The notes: generated from the sequence alone by a model not told the origin. A stretch of DNA of 64,000 nucleotides from Irpex lacteus (GCA_001986395.2 MQVO02000001.1:2790001-2854000); one strand, 5' to 3'. Numbered from the stretch's first letter, positions 52,349-64,000 are shown. Numbers and translations are program-made.

Positions 52349-55300
52349 ATGTCCGACTCGCGCCAAGTTCCTTCGGAAGTTGCGACACCCGTCTCAGCGG
52401 GCACCCCAACTGAGGCCAAGAATTTCCTGCCTGTCCCTGGCCAACGCGCTGCCACTAGCGATCATGCCTTGCAGCGCGTCCAGAACGTGCCAGGTTACTC
52501 AACTCCTGTGTTCAAAGGCAAGGAGGAACAGAGGGCGAAAGTACAGGCCAATGTCGCTGCTCAGGTGGGTACCAACTCCTGTTCATGTTCTGAAAGCCAC
52601 CCCTTTCATCATTTGCGATCTGGACTTCATCTTGTCTGGGCATGACGTATGGTGTCAATCCGAATCTGTCATCTACACTCATGTGCGGTGAACGCGAGTG
52701 TTGTCCTCCCTTGCAGCTGATCGATGCTTGCTACTTGCGAATATGAATGTTATGTGTTCTGAACTATCGCTTTAAACTCTACACGCGAGAATATCCTACC
52801 AGTTCTGGCTTCATCCGTCGTACCGTGACTAACACAACTCATCTCCATAGGGCTTTATTCCCCGTGAGCTTGTCCCCAACGAGGTCAACTGGTTCTACTC
52901 GCATCTGGGGATCGACGACAACTATTTCTCATCCGAGCCCATATCTACCATCTCGGATCATATCATCGCACTTTATAGTGCAAAGGTTCTCGCATTCACG
53001 AAGCATGACCCTAATTCCCTCGTGATCGATCTCGAACACATCGACAAAGATGGGAAGGGTGCTACATTCATTCACACAAGTCCACCCGGTCGTACCTCCA
53101 CTGAAGGCCCCGGCGCAACTTGCGAAACTAGGATTGACGACCAATTTCTTGATCGCTCGACTCCGGAGAACGCGTATAGGTTGGAGACGTACCGTAGTAC
53201 TGGAAGCGTTTCGGCTACTGCCAGTCAGCAGTTGCGATGCTACTTTGTAAACAAATGCAACTTCCCCGCGAATCCTCCTCCTTCTACTCGTACGGATGGG
53301 TAAGTATTCAGTCATCTTAAACCGTTTGAATTGCACTGATCCGTACATTCTGCTAGACGAACCGATATCCGTACCGTCTCCGACACCGTTTTCCTCGAGA
53401 AGGCTTCACAAAACACTCTCGATATCTACCAGCAAGTCATGTGGAACGTCGAGAAGCGTTACGGTCCAGTCATCGAGCAATTTGCCGTGGAGGGCTCGCG
53501 AGAACGTCGCCTCGTGATTGGCTACAAGATGGGCGGCACGTCCAAGTTCTTTAGCGCCCTATCGAACCTCTACCACTTCTACTCGCTCTACAGTGCGAGG
53601 AAGTACGTCGGTACGTACTGTTCGTCTGTTCTCCCGAGTATAATTTCACTGAGTCGTTATTTTTAGAGCAATTTTCAAACGGCATCACTATCATTAGCTT
53701 GTACTTGAACCCTCTTCCGGGCGCAAGAGCTCCTCCGATTGAGGACTCTATCTTCCAGATCATGAAGGAAGCGTCTTTGCTCTACTGCCTCCCCGACAAC
53801 CCCTTCTTCTATGCCACCGACGCGTCCGTCGCGTCACACGCCGTACAGGAAGCTACCTACGCCTGTGAGTCTTGCCAGCCCGAGACGTGAGATTGACCTC
53901 TGAGTATTCGTCTAGACTGCGGGTGGATCTTCGCTCAGCATTTCTGCAACCGTCTCGGTTCTGCATACCTCGGATTGAAGAATATCTTGGACGAGTCGAA
54001 TCCATCGCATGCTGAGGTCCTCAACGATATCAAGAGACGATTCAGGGAGGAGACTTTCACTCGTGAGAGTATTGCGCAGGTTCTCCACGCGCATCCCGAC
54101 TTGGTAAGTACTCCATGCTTTGTAATGATGTGTTTTTTGTATGCTTATACGCGTGCATAGGTCAACCTCCTTTATGTCAACTTTGCCATGGTTCATTATC
54201 CTGGCGCGGATGAAGCTTCGCAGTTGATGTTCGTATCTTCATTCCTCTTTGTTTACCAATAGCTTTTCTTACTGTTCACAACAGGCCAACGCTCTCTTAC
54301 CAACGCCTACAGACTGTCGAAGTACTTACTGATCAGCAGCTGTACGAGAAGATTCGGCGAACAGTGGCCAACAAGCACGAGTTGCAAGTTCTCGAGTCGT
54401 TGCTTATTTTCAACAAGTGCGTTTGTTTCTCGCCTTAAATAGTATCTCTCCGCTGATCCAGCTATTGCTCCAGGCACGTCCTGAAGACCAACTTCTACCA
54501 ACCCACCAAAGTTGCTCTCTCCTTCCGTCTCGCACCCGATTTCTTGCCAGACTTCGAGTACCCGAAGAAGCCATTCGGTATTTTCTTCGTCATCGGCAAC
54601 GAGTTCCGCGGGTTCCACATTCGATTCAGAGACGTCGCTCGTGGTGGTATTCGATTGGTTCGCTCGAGGAACAGGGAGTAAGTCGTTTAAACATGAGACA
54701 TCGTCACAGTAATCTGAAACGCTTTGCTCAGGACGTATTCCATCAACCAGAGACAGCTGTTCGACGAGAACTACGGCCTCGCCTCAACACAATCGCTCAA
54801 GAACAAGGATATCCCCGAAGGTGGCGCAAAGGGTACCATCCTCCCCTCGCTCGGAGCCCAACCCAAAGTCTGCTTCGAGAAATACGTCGACGTATGTCAT
54901 CTATATTTACATCTCACCCATTGATAAAGCGAGCAACTGTGCTAATTGGATGACGTCGACAGGCGATTATCGACTTGTTGATCCCTGGCCAAAGCCCCGG
55001 AATCAAGGAGCGGCTTGTCGATCTGTATGGCAAGAACGAGATCTTGTTCTTCGGCCCCGATGGTGCGTAGACTCCATGGTGTTGTGTTTTGGTGTGGCTG
55101 ATCGATGTGGGCGTGTTTTGTAGAGGGTACTGCTGATCTCATGGATTGGGCAGCTCGTGAGTATCCTATGCGCTGGCTCCGTACGAAGAGCCCAATTGAC
55201 GTGCCATCATCACAGTACATGCCCGTGACCGCGGTGCCGAAGCTTGGTGGAAGTCGTTCACGACCGGAAAGAGCGCAGAGCATCTCGGCGGTGTGCCGCA

Positions 55301-56607
55301 CGACACGTATGGTATGACCTCGCTCGGCGTACGTCAATACGTTATCGGCATCTACAAGCAACTCGGGCTACGGGAGAAGGATATCACCAAAGTGCAAACG
55401 GGAGGGCCTGATGGTGATCTCGGCTCTAGTCAGTACTTTGCCAGACTCTCTTTGTTTTATCGTTGCTGACAAGTCGATCATGTAGACGAGATCCTCTTGA
55501 GCTCGGACAAGACGGTTGCGATTATCGACGGAAGCGGTGTACTTGCTGACCCAGCAGGATTGAACCGCGAGGAGCTCATCAGGCTCGCCAAGGCGCGTAT
55601 CCCGGTGGCGAACTTTGACACGTCGAAGTTGAGCAAGGATGGATATCTTGTGCGCGTGGAGGACCAAGACGTCAAGTTACCTTGTAGGTTTTTCGCCTAA
55701 TGTTGCTGCGACTTCTTGGCTCATGAGCTGTTGTAGCTGGCGAAGTTATTGCCGATGGAACTGACTTCAGGAACGGTGCTCACTTGAGGTTCAAAGCTGA
55801 CTTGTTCGTGCCGTGCGGTGGCAGGCCAGAAGCTGTCAATATCTCCAACGTTGCCGCGCTAGTCGACTCTGAGGGCAAGCCTCATTTCAAGTACATTGTT
55901 GAGGGTGCAAACCTGTTCTTTACGCAACAAGCTCGTCTGTACTTGGAGAAGCGCAAGGTCATTCTCTTCAAGGACTCGAGTGCCAATAAGGGTATGTAAC
56001 CGGTCCGTCTTTCCTTCCTCAAACGTCCGCTCACTCCTACACAGGTGGTGTCACGAGCTCCTCACTCGAAGTCCTGGCCGGTCTCGCACTCGCTACCCAA
56101 GAATACATCGACCTCATGATCTTCAAGGACGGCAAGCCTTCCGACTTCTACAAGTCATACGTCCGCGACATCCAACAAAAGATCACTGAAAACGCTGCCG
56201 CCGAGTTCCACTGCATTTGGAAGGAGCACCAACGTCTGCAAGGCGCGAAAGCTCGCACCATCATCTCTGACGAGCTCTCTAGCAAGCTTAATGACTTGCA
56301 AGCCGAGCTGGAGGCGTCGGATCTGTTCGATGATGAGGCTAGTCGGAAGGGTGTTATCAGGCGGGCGGTACCGCAGACGTTGGTTGAGAAGGTGGGGTTG
56401 GAGGAGTTGCTGAAGAGGTTGCCCGAGCCGTATCAGCGGGCGTTGTTCTCGAGTTGGGTGGCGTCGCATTTCGTGAGTGTTTATTTCTATTGGACGGTTG
56501 AGGTGCAGCATGACTGACTGGTTCGCACGATACGTCAGATTTACAAGTACGGCGTGAACGGCTCTTCGGTTGACTTCTTCCACTTCGCGAGGGATCTTGC
56601 GCACTGA
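52349..56607 (+). CDS. GDH2: NAD-specific glutamate dehydrogenase (large type)
   Basis: The enzyme oxidises glutamate to 2-oxoglutarate and ammonium with NAD+, a catabolic step. The N-terminus (MSDSRQVPSEVATPVSAGTP) is followed by GFIPRELVPNEVNWFYSHLG and a long regulatory region typical of the roughly 115-kDa fungal form. Catalytic core: FYQPTKVALSFRLAPDFLP, RGFHIRFRDVARGGIRLVRS, then KNKDIPEGGAKGTILPSLG with the substrate-binding Lys region. The NAD-binding half shows ITKVQTGGPDGDLGS, VAIIDGSGVLADPAGL and ADLFVPCGGRPEAVN, ending SSVDFFHFARDLAH and TGA (56605-56607). About 15 introns can be traced, mostly 50-60 nt; the first is long (52565-52850). The coding length of about 1,050 residues is normal. 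Nothing suggests damage. Confidence 0.95.
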
Positions 56608-57587
56608 TTTGGTATTCGTGGTATTGTGTATTTCTACGGTGAAACTTGGGTGGACTGGAAGGAAGAAAAATGTAGAATAGTGGACGGGAACGTCGGGTGT
56701 GGTATAACGGACTTAACTGTACAGAACTTACTTAATGAACAACAAAACTTTAGTTGGATCCTCAGTTCTCTCGTTGTGTATTGTCAGTCATCAGACTCCC
56801 TGAAAGATCAGAGGCTGCTGTCCACAAGGCCTGCGGTAGGTTTGCCGTCTCGATTGTCGCTAAGATTGCATCATACTCGCAAAAGACGGATCCCAAGCAG
56901 AAAGAGTGGACTGCCCCAAAAGTTGAATTCCGAATCCGAAAGTCGTGCAAACAATGGTGCGATGCTACGTAACGCTGCGAACAAACCTTCAGTAATCCCA
57001 ACAGCACGAGACACCATCGGCAACGTTCTAGACAATGTGGAAGACACCCCGAATATGTGGACAACCCCCGGCGTCGAGGCAGGTGACCCCCAGCGCTGGG
57101 ATCATAGCATGTAGAGCCGGTGCTGCGTGGCCGAGCGATCAAAATGAGGTCCGAAATAGAGACGAAATGGGCGGTGGTGTCTGGAGCGTAGGAAAGCTGG
57201 GACAGTGAGGATGTGTACGGCAACGACGGTGACCGTATGCAAGAGTCTTCAGGTTCTCAGGCATCGAGGAGGCTCAATAACCGTAGCACTTCGACTCCCA
57301 TGAGGGTGGTAAATACTAAACAGAGATCAGTGCCTTCGGCCGTAACTTTACATGCATGCATGGTCTGAACCCCAGCCACAATATATAAGCGCCCGAAGTA
57401 ACGTCATAGTAACTCGAATAAGATCGAGGAACTGTAAACCGATTGTAATAAAAGCCAGAGGCTATATAAGAACCGCCTAGATCGCCAGATAAACAGCCAC
57501 AACCACTCTTTACTTATCCTCACCGCCCACGACAATACGCTTGCTTGAATTCGGAATACCTATCTTTATTCGTACCTTATCGCCACC
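56608..57587. other. GDH2-SDR intergenic region
   Basis: No gene is supported. The frames at 56626-57114 plus and 56762-57223 minus overlap one another and lack domains. TATA-like words lie at about 57381 and 57463 before the SDR gene. Confidence 0.55.
57460..57468 (+). promoter_or_regulatory. TATA-like box of the SDR gene
   Basis: GCTATATAAG lies about 125 bp before the SDR start codon; a second one, ATATATAAGC, occurs about 80 bp earlier. Confidence 0.5.
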
Positions 57588-59100
57588 ATGTCCCTCAGCA
57601 TACCCAACAGTCGAGCACAGTCTCGTACCCGCTCCTCGCGCGCCTTCGAGGCACCCATCACCCCGCTAGATGGTGTGCATCCAGTGTTCCACGATGGCCG
57701 CGTCGCCGTTATCACTGGGGCGGCCAGCGGGATCGGCCAGGCAGCCGCGGTCGAGCTGGCAAAGTAAGCGCAATCGATTGCTCTGGCGCACACCGTACAC
57801 AGGCTCATTCGTGGTTGTGACGACCATCGCAGACTCGGGCTGAAGATCGCAATTGTGGACGTCGATGAAGAGGGTCTCGCAGAGACGGCGAAGCAGGTCT
57901 CGAGTATTATCGGCCAATCGAACTTGCTAGTCATACCGACCGATGTCAGCAAGAAGGAGCAGGTTGAGAATTTGAGGGACAAGGTGTACGAGGCTTGGGG
58001 CGAGGTGAGTACATGTTCCAACTTATGTCTGCTCGTGAGGATTATACAAGGCCAGTCAACCTGTGCTGGGTGCATGTGGGTCCGTGATTAGCGTACTATC
58101 TGCGCGATGCTCGTTTGATTGGCCGAGCAATGACGGCAAACCGTCGATCACCTCACCCCAGCGAGGCAGTCGAAATGCTCGTTCTGAACCCGAACTCCAT
58201 CTTAAACACTGCGCCTGTCGATTATGCATCTGTCTAACTCGTAATCACGCTTCATAGGTTGCAGTCCTCGTGAACAACGCCGGCATTGGCCCAATAGGCA
58301 AGTCATGGGAAGGCCTCGATAACTGGCACAAGATATTCGATGTCAATGTCTTCGGGTATGTGTATTCGTGGGATCGTCGCTTTCGTAGCTCATGTCTTCC
58401 TATGAACCTTGATAGAGTTGTCAATGTACAACAAACATTTGTTCCTTCAATGCTGCCTCAAGAAAACCCCTCTGTTATAATTAACACTGGATCCAAGCAG
58501 GGCATCACCAACCCGCCGTACGTCATGATCGTCGCGAATTTCGCTTTATCATCGCTGACAGTGTTCAATAGAGGTAACGCAGCCTACAACGCCTCTAAAG
58601 CCGCTGTGAAGTCTCTCACGGAGAGTCTATCCCATGAGCTGCGTAACTTGGCCTACGCAAATGTCACCGCCCATCTCTTCGTGTAAGTGCTGAATCCATC
58701 TGACTCCACTCTCTTCCTCGCTAAAAATATCTCGTGATCTGTTCATACAGACCCGGATGGACATGGTCAGGACTGACAGGTAGCAAGACCGGTGCCGAGC
58801 GACCCTCAGGAACTTGGACAGCCTCAGAAACAGTTCTATACATGGTACCCTACCTCTCATTCTCCACCTTTTTCTCATTATTGACATAGACACTCAATCT
58901 CACAGCTCGACAAGGTCCGCCGCGGACAGTTTTACATCGTCTGCCCAGACAACGAAACCCGCAAAGAGCTCGACCAGCTGCGAATCATGTGGGCTGCTGG
59001 AGACGTCGCTGAAGGTCGTCCCGCGCTCAGTAGGTGGCATAAGGACTATAAGAGTTTGTATGAGGAGTACGTCAGGGATGGGCTGGAGAGTCTTGATTGA
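57588..59100 (+). CDS. Short-chain dehydrogenase/reductase
   Basis: The ATG at 57588 sits in a good context (CGCCACCATG). The protein shows the classical SDR Rossmann motifs: VAVITGAASGIGQAAAVELA (TGxxxGIG cofactor loop), an acidic residue after strand 2 (IAIVDVDEEG, which suggests NAD rather than NADP), and VAVLVNNAGIGPIG (NNAG). They continue with VIINTGSKQG (catalytic Ser), AAYNASKAAVKSL (YxxxK) and PGWTWSGL. It ends YEEYVRDGLESLD and TGA at 59098-59100. Six introns are recognisable, one long (about 58003-58257). The length is about 310 residues. The substrate cannot be told. Confidence 0.92.
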
Positions 59101-59364
59101 AATTTGTGGGATGGTGTTTGCGGTAGAAGGTTGATGGGAACGGAAAGACGAACTTGAAAAGAATGTACCTGTATTGCTATATGATGGATCTGACTTCTTG
59201 GCTTTCTATCAGTCTGCACCTGTGTGAGCCTGCAGTTGTGTTTACTACGCTCTATGAAATGCACAGCAGAACGTTGTGGGATCAGCACATCTCGGAGTAC
59301 AGGATGGCCGGATTGCTCAATAAGGCAATGATGGCCACGACAGATGCCGCAGTCGCCTGACGGA
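59101..59364. other. Spacer between the SDR gene and the lone Helitron end
   Basis: It contains one open frame of 68 codons (59154-59360) with no domain. The expected N-terminal exons of membrane protein 2 were looked for here and not found. Confidence 0.45.
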
Positions 59365-59402
59365 CGTGGGGTAGTGGCTGGCGCCCTCCGATCGATTTCC
59401 CA
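59365..59402 (-). mobile_element. Lone Helitron 3' terminus
   Basis: CGTGGGGTAGTGGCTGGCGC, then CCTCCGATCGATTTCCC, matches the 3' end of the big Helitron (10517-10552) in about 33 of 37 bases, including the GGCGCC core and the subterminal ATTTCCC. The body should extend to the right on the plus strand. No matching 5' terminus (GGGAAATCGGAA) was seen up to 64000. Confidence 0.65.
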
Positions 59403-59889
59403 GAATAGCTCAGTCCAGCTCGGCTTTGATGGCTCTTGTGTCAAAATCAAACGCCGAGCCGGACCGAGCCACTGATTAGCGGCTGGCTCTGAGCGGCTCC
59501 GGCTCAGCTCTGGCTCGAGCCGCTACATTTCGGTCGTCTACAACTTGAAGGATGCGCTGTACGCGCGCGATTTTGCAGATTTTTCCTCAGAAATATACGC
59601 TATATAGTCACCGGTAATTATATTGCTTGTTTTTGGCGTGGAAATCCTTCGATATACAGGTCAGATATTCAGCATTTGCTCACTGCTCATAAGTAGTGCT
59701 AAAGATGGACAGGCCAGCGCGTCATCAAGTGAAACGAGTTCTGACAATGCTGTCTCTACCCCTACCACAAAATTAGCAAGGTAAAAGAACATGTTGCTCA
59801 ATTGACTTAATGTTGATTCGTCAATCGAAGCTCTTCTCTCGCCAGCATCTCTTTCAACAGTAGTTCCCCTAAAACTGCTGCTTCTCCGG
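59403..59889. other. GAGCC/GGCTC-rich stretch and spacer upstream of membrane protein 2
   Basis: Between about 59410 and 59525 the words GGCTC, GAGCC and CGGCTC recur about a dozen times on both strands, making it self-complementary and GC-rich. The rest is AT-rich and without a supported gene. Confidence 0.45.
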
Positions 59890-60449
59890 ACGGCTCGGTC
59901 ATGTCGCAAAGTAACTTGAACCACTCCTCTCACCACCTTCCAGGCGGCACTATTGGTGGTATAGTTGCAGGAGTCATTGCATTACTCATCTCGGCAGGCG
60001 CTCTTTTGCTAGTGCGCACAAAATGTGTACAACGCCGTCGGAGGCCCAATCCTCAACACTCTTTGGCTGGAGATGGAATGCGATCAGTGACCAGTGAATT
60101 CGAGTCGCATCCATCATCGACCACTGAAACGCTCGGAACACGAAAGCATCAACGCAGACAGCCTCGCACCATTCCCGGGGACATCGTAGCAACCTCTGAT
60201 CCACAACCTCGATGTCCACAGGATACTGTGACAGTCGCCACTGTTGGGTCAGGTACAGTCGGGATACCTAACGCGCCCCCTGGTATCCCTGATGGAAACG
60301 GAGACAGGGGGACAGGAGAGCGACCGTTGGTGTCAGAGTCTACGTCGTTAATTGGACTTGTAGAGAGAGTCGCCAGAGCGATTCTCTCTGAATCGCCCTC
60401 TAGACGTAGGGGTTACGAGGATGAGCCTCCCCCACGGTATGAGAAGTGA
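59890..60449 (+). CDS. Single-pass membrane protein 2 (paralogue of membrane protein 1), 5' part not found
   Basis: The open exon encodes a Ser-rich stalk (SSSPKTAASPDGSVMSQSNL), HHLPGGTIGGIVAGVIALLI then SAGALLLVRTKCVQRRRR, and a tail with RPLVSESTSLIGLVERVARA then ILSES, closing PPPRYEK. Each block aligns with membrane protein 1 (HHLPNGAIGGMIAGGVLLVV; RPLLVDPTSLVGIVERITRA; LPPRYEE). The reading frame continues upstream of the ATG at 59901 to an AG acceptor, so this is the last exon. The signal peptide and stalk exons expected about 750 bp upstream were not found; they may be lost at the Helitron end at 59365. Confidence 0.65.
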
Positions 60450-60833
60450 GCTTAGTTACCGCATCATTAAATCATAGCCGTATCGGCGATGATATCGACA
60501 TGATGCTTGGGCTGCTCGCGGTGGTAGTGATCATATGTTGGAACGTTATTACCAAAGAACTATCATCCGTGCTGCAATGTGGCGCCGCCTTCCGCGGAGC
60601 TCAGGCTGACAAGCAAGAATTATAATGCATCTAATAATTGATTAACCTACGTTCGACTACTAGTAAGGTGAGCCAAGGGGCCCAAAGTCAAGTGGTTTAG
60701 TCCAAGTTCCGGTGTGAGCGAGGAAGACGGCGAGACATCCGTAGCGTAATCTAAGGCGTTAACGGAGAGAAGGCGAAGTTTGATATACATTAGTAGAGTG
60801 TACGAAGGCCTGCAGCGCCACGTAAGATATATC

Positions 60834-63466
60834 CTAAAAATTTACGACGGTCCTAACACGAGCTATCCTGCCAAACCTTTGTATCCACATTTCGTCAACC
60901 TCCTCGTGTCGCGACACCAGATACACCGGTCTACGAACGCGAACGCCTCGGTGACCATCTACCCAATCATTCTTCGTGATATTAGGGACGTTATGACTAT
61001 CAGACCAACCAATCAGCACGTAAATTTGCTTGAGCGGCAGTGAAAGACACGAACATATTCCGAAGATGATTGATCAACGCCCATGCGTCTCCCCCCACGA
61101 ATTCTGTACAATGCGTACAACTGAACTCCCCGTCTGTCTGCCAGTCGTGTTTTGACACAAGGTCCGCTTCGTCCCATAAAGGCTTCGCCGCTAATATCTG
61201 TTTTTCCGTTGCCCGAGCAAATGTAGGAGGCCCTGAGTCACCGCAACGGTGTTGGGCCTATTGGAGAATCAACGCCCCGTATAAATTATCGATGTTGATT
61301 CAAAGGATGAGAAAAAAACGACACGTACCGCTGTGCGCCAGTTCATAATAGGGATACCCGGGCCTTCCGAGTTGTGCGAGAGGCACTGAAGCCAGACGTC
61401 GGCCTTATCCAGCTCATCAGCGGTCGTCGTCTTTACATCAAACCCACATGCTTCAATCACGGTCTCAGTCTGTTCAGTACCCTCGGCAGCCACGATGTTC
61501 ATAGGCACAGGAATTGCGAAGCCCCAATGTATGCGCAAACACGCACACTCAATGAGATCGAAGTCTTCTTTCGACAACCAACCTGGCTTAGGAGCAGAGG
61601 ACGAGTAGCAGAGGTGGTGGAGTGCGTGAGGAAGTCGTTCTGAGCTGTGGCAGTAAGGGCAGGTGAACCAGGCGGCGAAGGCTAGCTTGAAGAGATCGAC
61701 GGATTCGTCCAAGTGGAAGCGCTCACGAGCCTGCGCGACAAACGAGTCTTTCGTCTCTGTCTTCCCCAAGTACGTTGGCATGAAGTCTTTCAAAAATTGA
61801 CGCAGTTCCGTGACGTCCACTTCCGAATCGCTAAGCAGGATCCGGTTGTAGACTTCTGGAATAGATACCGTAAGTGCGAGTAGCCGTTTCCTGGTTCGGT
61901 GAGGAGTGACAAAGTCCTTAAGGATGTCGTTCACCAATGAGAGACGCTCGGCCAGAGCTGTCTTTCGGTTGTCGTCCAGACGTCGTTCTCGGACGTCTGT
62001 CATGCACTTGATAATAGGCTCTCGGATGTTCTCCCAAACTAGAAGTCGAAGGTGAAGAATGAATCGATCGTGCCAGCGACAGCTCTGAATCATACGAGTG
62101 GATACTCACTTCTGTCTGTCAACGCTTGAGCCTTCCGTACTCCTGGCACCTTGTCAAATCGAGAGAGATACATCGCGGTGGATGTCCGTGCCAGCCAATT
62201 GAGTTCTTCTCCATATCCTTCTTCCCTTAGCCGCTTGAAGATACTTTGAGAGATGTCGGTATGAGCGCACGCATGAAATGAACAGACTCAGATGAGACTG
62301 CGTACTTACTCTCTTTTTCGGGCCTTTCGCATTTTCTCAAGCTCAACTGATCGAGACGTCTTTGCTTTGTACAAGAACTTTGACAGCGGCAGGATATTCT
62401 GAGGGATAAAAATGAGTACAGACATCACTCCGAGTCTGACCACAGAGAGCTTACATTGTATGTCCTACGAGAGAGGATTAGCTTCTTTCTGGAACTTAGA
62501 TACTTAGGGAGATTCTTCTGAGGAACGGACTCAAGTTCAGCGAGGAAACATTCCAGTTGGGGAACGTAGAATGAATCTCCAGCTGTCGTGCATGGTAAGC
62601 AACATCGCGGACATAGGTTCAATAAGAATACTACGGACTGAATGGTTCCATTTCGAGAACCGGCAGCATATCATCAAGAACGAGCGGCTTTATCATCTGT
62701 AGAGTCTCTGGTGCAATGATAACGCTGCAGTCGTCGACGGGGATACTCCTGAAGATACGTGTTTTACATTCAGCACTACGCACGAGACATGGTTAATGGT
62801 AGCGACACTCACATTTTCTCATAACAAGGTCTGCATAACCGGACCCTACACGTCAAATACACATCCTGGCAGTTCGGTTTCAAGCAGTTCTATCGACAGC
62901 AAAGCGATGAAGACTGAGCAAAGGCTTGGCGAAAAATAAGCTTCACTTACATGACAGTGCGTGTCAAACATCAGATTAGCGTACGCCGGCTCACTGAGAT
63001 CTGCAGGACACGGGGGCAGGAGGGGCTTAGTGACCGTAGCACGGGCAGCTTTCCAGAATTGCAAGGATTCCTTGCACATGAAGAAAGCTCGCAGCTCTTT
63101 GGTAGAACGCGCGAGGTACAGAAGGTCTTTGGGATGCAGGTAGCTGCATATCTGTAGAAATAGTGACGTTAGCGGTGTGGTAATGAAATACTACTTCAAA
63201 GCAAGAGAACAATAACAAAGATACACAGTATGAAAGACGCGACAACTATTGCTCACCTCCAGAATGATGTCCAAAGGCATATCGAGCATTAACTGCAGCT
63301 TTCCACCTTTCTTTCTCATGTTTTTCGCATCGTGTTCAAGTTTCCTCTTCTTCCGATTCTCCTTGTTTACCTCGCAGCGTTCGACTCTCGGTCCTGTCAG
63401 TCCACTGGCAGCATCAGCCTGAGTGGAGGACTGACCCGCCTGTAAACGTTGTGAACGTCGTGGCAT
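60834..63466 (-). CDS. F-box plus zinc-finger protein 2 (paralogue of gene 1)
   Basis: The ATG at 63466 starts a basic N-terminus (MPRRSQRLQ). An F-box-like LMLDMPLDIILEV^ICSYLHPKDLLYLAR, CPADLSEPAYANLMFDTHCH and the Cys unit NCQDVYLTCRVRLCRPCYEK follow. Further exons give FYVPQLECFLAELESVPQ, RLSLVNDILKDFVTPHRTRK, LAFAAWFTCPYCHSSERLPH and NSEGPGIPIMNWRTAV. After a CAATAG acceptor near 61240 comes HRCGDSGPPTFARATEKQIL, CTHCTEFVGGDAWALINHLR (zinc-finger spacing), and the last exon DGHRGVRVRRPVYLVSRHEE, ending at 60834. Every exon has a counterpart in gene 1 (46350-48842), though protein identity is only moderate. It points towards membrane protein 2, as gene 1 does towards membrane protein 1. 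Confidence 0.75.
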
Positions 63467-64000
63467 CCAGAACAGTTACTTATGAGTATTGTATTTCCGC
63501 ACACCGTCGAACACGGTGGTCGGTACTATATATGCAGCTTCAAGTTGGGGCTAGCTCTGCCTCGTCTACTCTCGAGTCCCGTCCAACTCCGCTTAGCGGC
63601 GAGCGTTACCGTGACACTCGGCGGAGGGCATGTTCCGAGTCGCCAACTACTGAGCGGCGCGGCGTGACTGCGGTTTGATCGATTACCTAAAAGGGCAATG
63701 ATAAATTGAACATCCGCAATCGCCCGACCGCGGCCTAAGTGATTGCTGAGCGCTGACTGTCGATGGTCGTTGACGAATGCAGTGTGCAGTGTGTCTGCAT
63801 GTGAGCTATTTTATATTTTAATATTTTTGTAGATCTACTCATTTACTTGGTTTGTTCGTTAGCGTCGCGCAGACTCGGATATGTACTACCGTAACACATT
63901 GTTACATACTGGACTGTCAGTGTAATGAAGTGTACTAACGGAGCTCGCATGCAAGCTCCAAAGCTTCAACCCGGAGTGACGGTGAATGTCTCCCGTCCAA
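63467..64000. other. Right edge of the window, no supported gene
   Basis: Only short chance frames are present. The words CGATTACCTAAAAGGGCAAT at 63681-63700 resemble the foldback arm motif AGATTGCCTAAAAGGGTAAT, with no further similarity around them. Confidence 0.45.

Noticed and set aside
56626..57223. Overlapping frames on both strands between GDH2 and the SDR gene
   Set aside because: No recognisable domains; each is likely chance in GC-rich DNA.
63681..63700. Word resembling the foldback arm motif (CCTAAAAGGGCAAT)
   Set aside because: Similarity ends after about 20 bp; no arm, terminus or target duplication accompanies it.
1..64000. CRISPR arrays, bacterial operons, riboswitches, rRNA genes
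   Set aside because: No regularly spaced repeats or recognisable structured RNA; the intron-rich genes show a eukaryotic nuclear origin.

Overview
The window looks like nuclear DNA of an agaricomycete (mushroom-type) basidiomycete. Genes are dense in short introns (mostly 50-60 nt, GT..AG). Ordinary genes include a NAD-specific glutamate dehydrogenase, a short-chain dehydrogenase, an aldo-keto reductase, a seven-helix DUF6534-type membrane protein and a protein-kinase-like gene. Mobile elements are typical of this lineage: a Ty3/gypsy LTR element and a large Helitron with a RepHel protein. Assignments come from reading motifs and homologous positions by eye; no database search was run.

Layout. 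1-2436: no supported gene; ATATCC-rich DNA. 2442-39466: one nested transposon pile. The outer shell is a Ty3/gypsy element with 463-bp LTRs (one difference seen between them) and a 5-bp target duplication CTGAG. Its pol reading frame is cut after the reverse transcriptase by a 2.7-kb palindromic foldback element (A, 8085-10516 plus 37842-38084). Element A is itself split by a 27.3-kb Helitron (10517-37841, minus orientation). Inside the Helitron lie two further, nearly identical foldback elements of the same family (B, 16225-18921; C, 26957-29653) in inverted orientation. Their 8-bp target duplications are swapped between the two copies. The simplest reading is that B and C recombined and inverted the 8 kb between them, splitting both the Helitron RepHel gene and a cargo gene into halves on opposite strands.

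The Helitron carries, besides Rep and Pif1-like helicase with a C-terminal cysteine-protease-like domain, three paralogous nucleotidyltransferase-like proteins, two head-to-head copies of an unknown spliced gene, an F-box-like gene, a large agaricomycete-type protein of unknown function and one unknown spliced gene near its 5' end.

39472-64000: resident chromosome. Order: 5'-truncated aldo-keto reductase (+), DUF6534 membrane protein (-), damaged kinase-like gene (+), F-box/zinc-finger gene 1 (+), single-pass membrane protein 1 (-), GDH2 (+), SDR (+), a lone Helitron 3' end (about 59365), membrane protein 2 (+) and F-box/zinc-finger gene 2 (-). The F-box and membrane-protein genes form two diverged pairs in mirror orientation around GDH2 and the SDR gene.

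The most unusual part is the five-layer nest and the target-duplication evidence for inversion. Because it rests on 2.7-kb near-identical inverted repeats, an assembly flip must be excluded with long reads.
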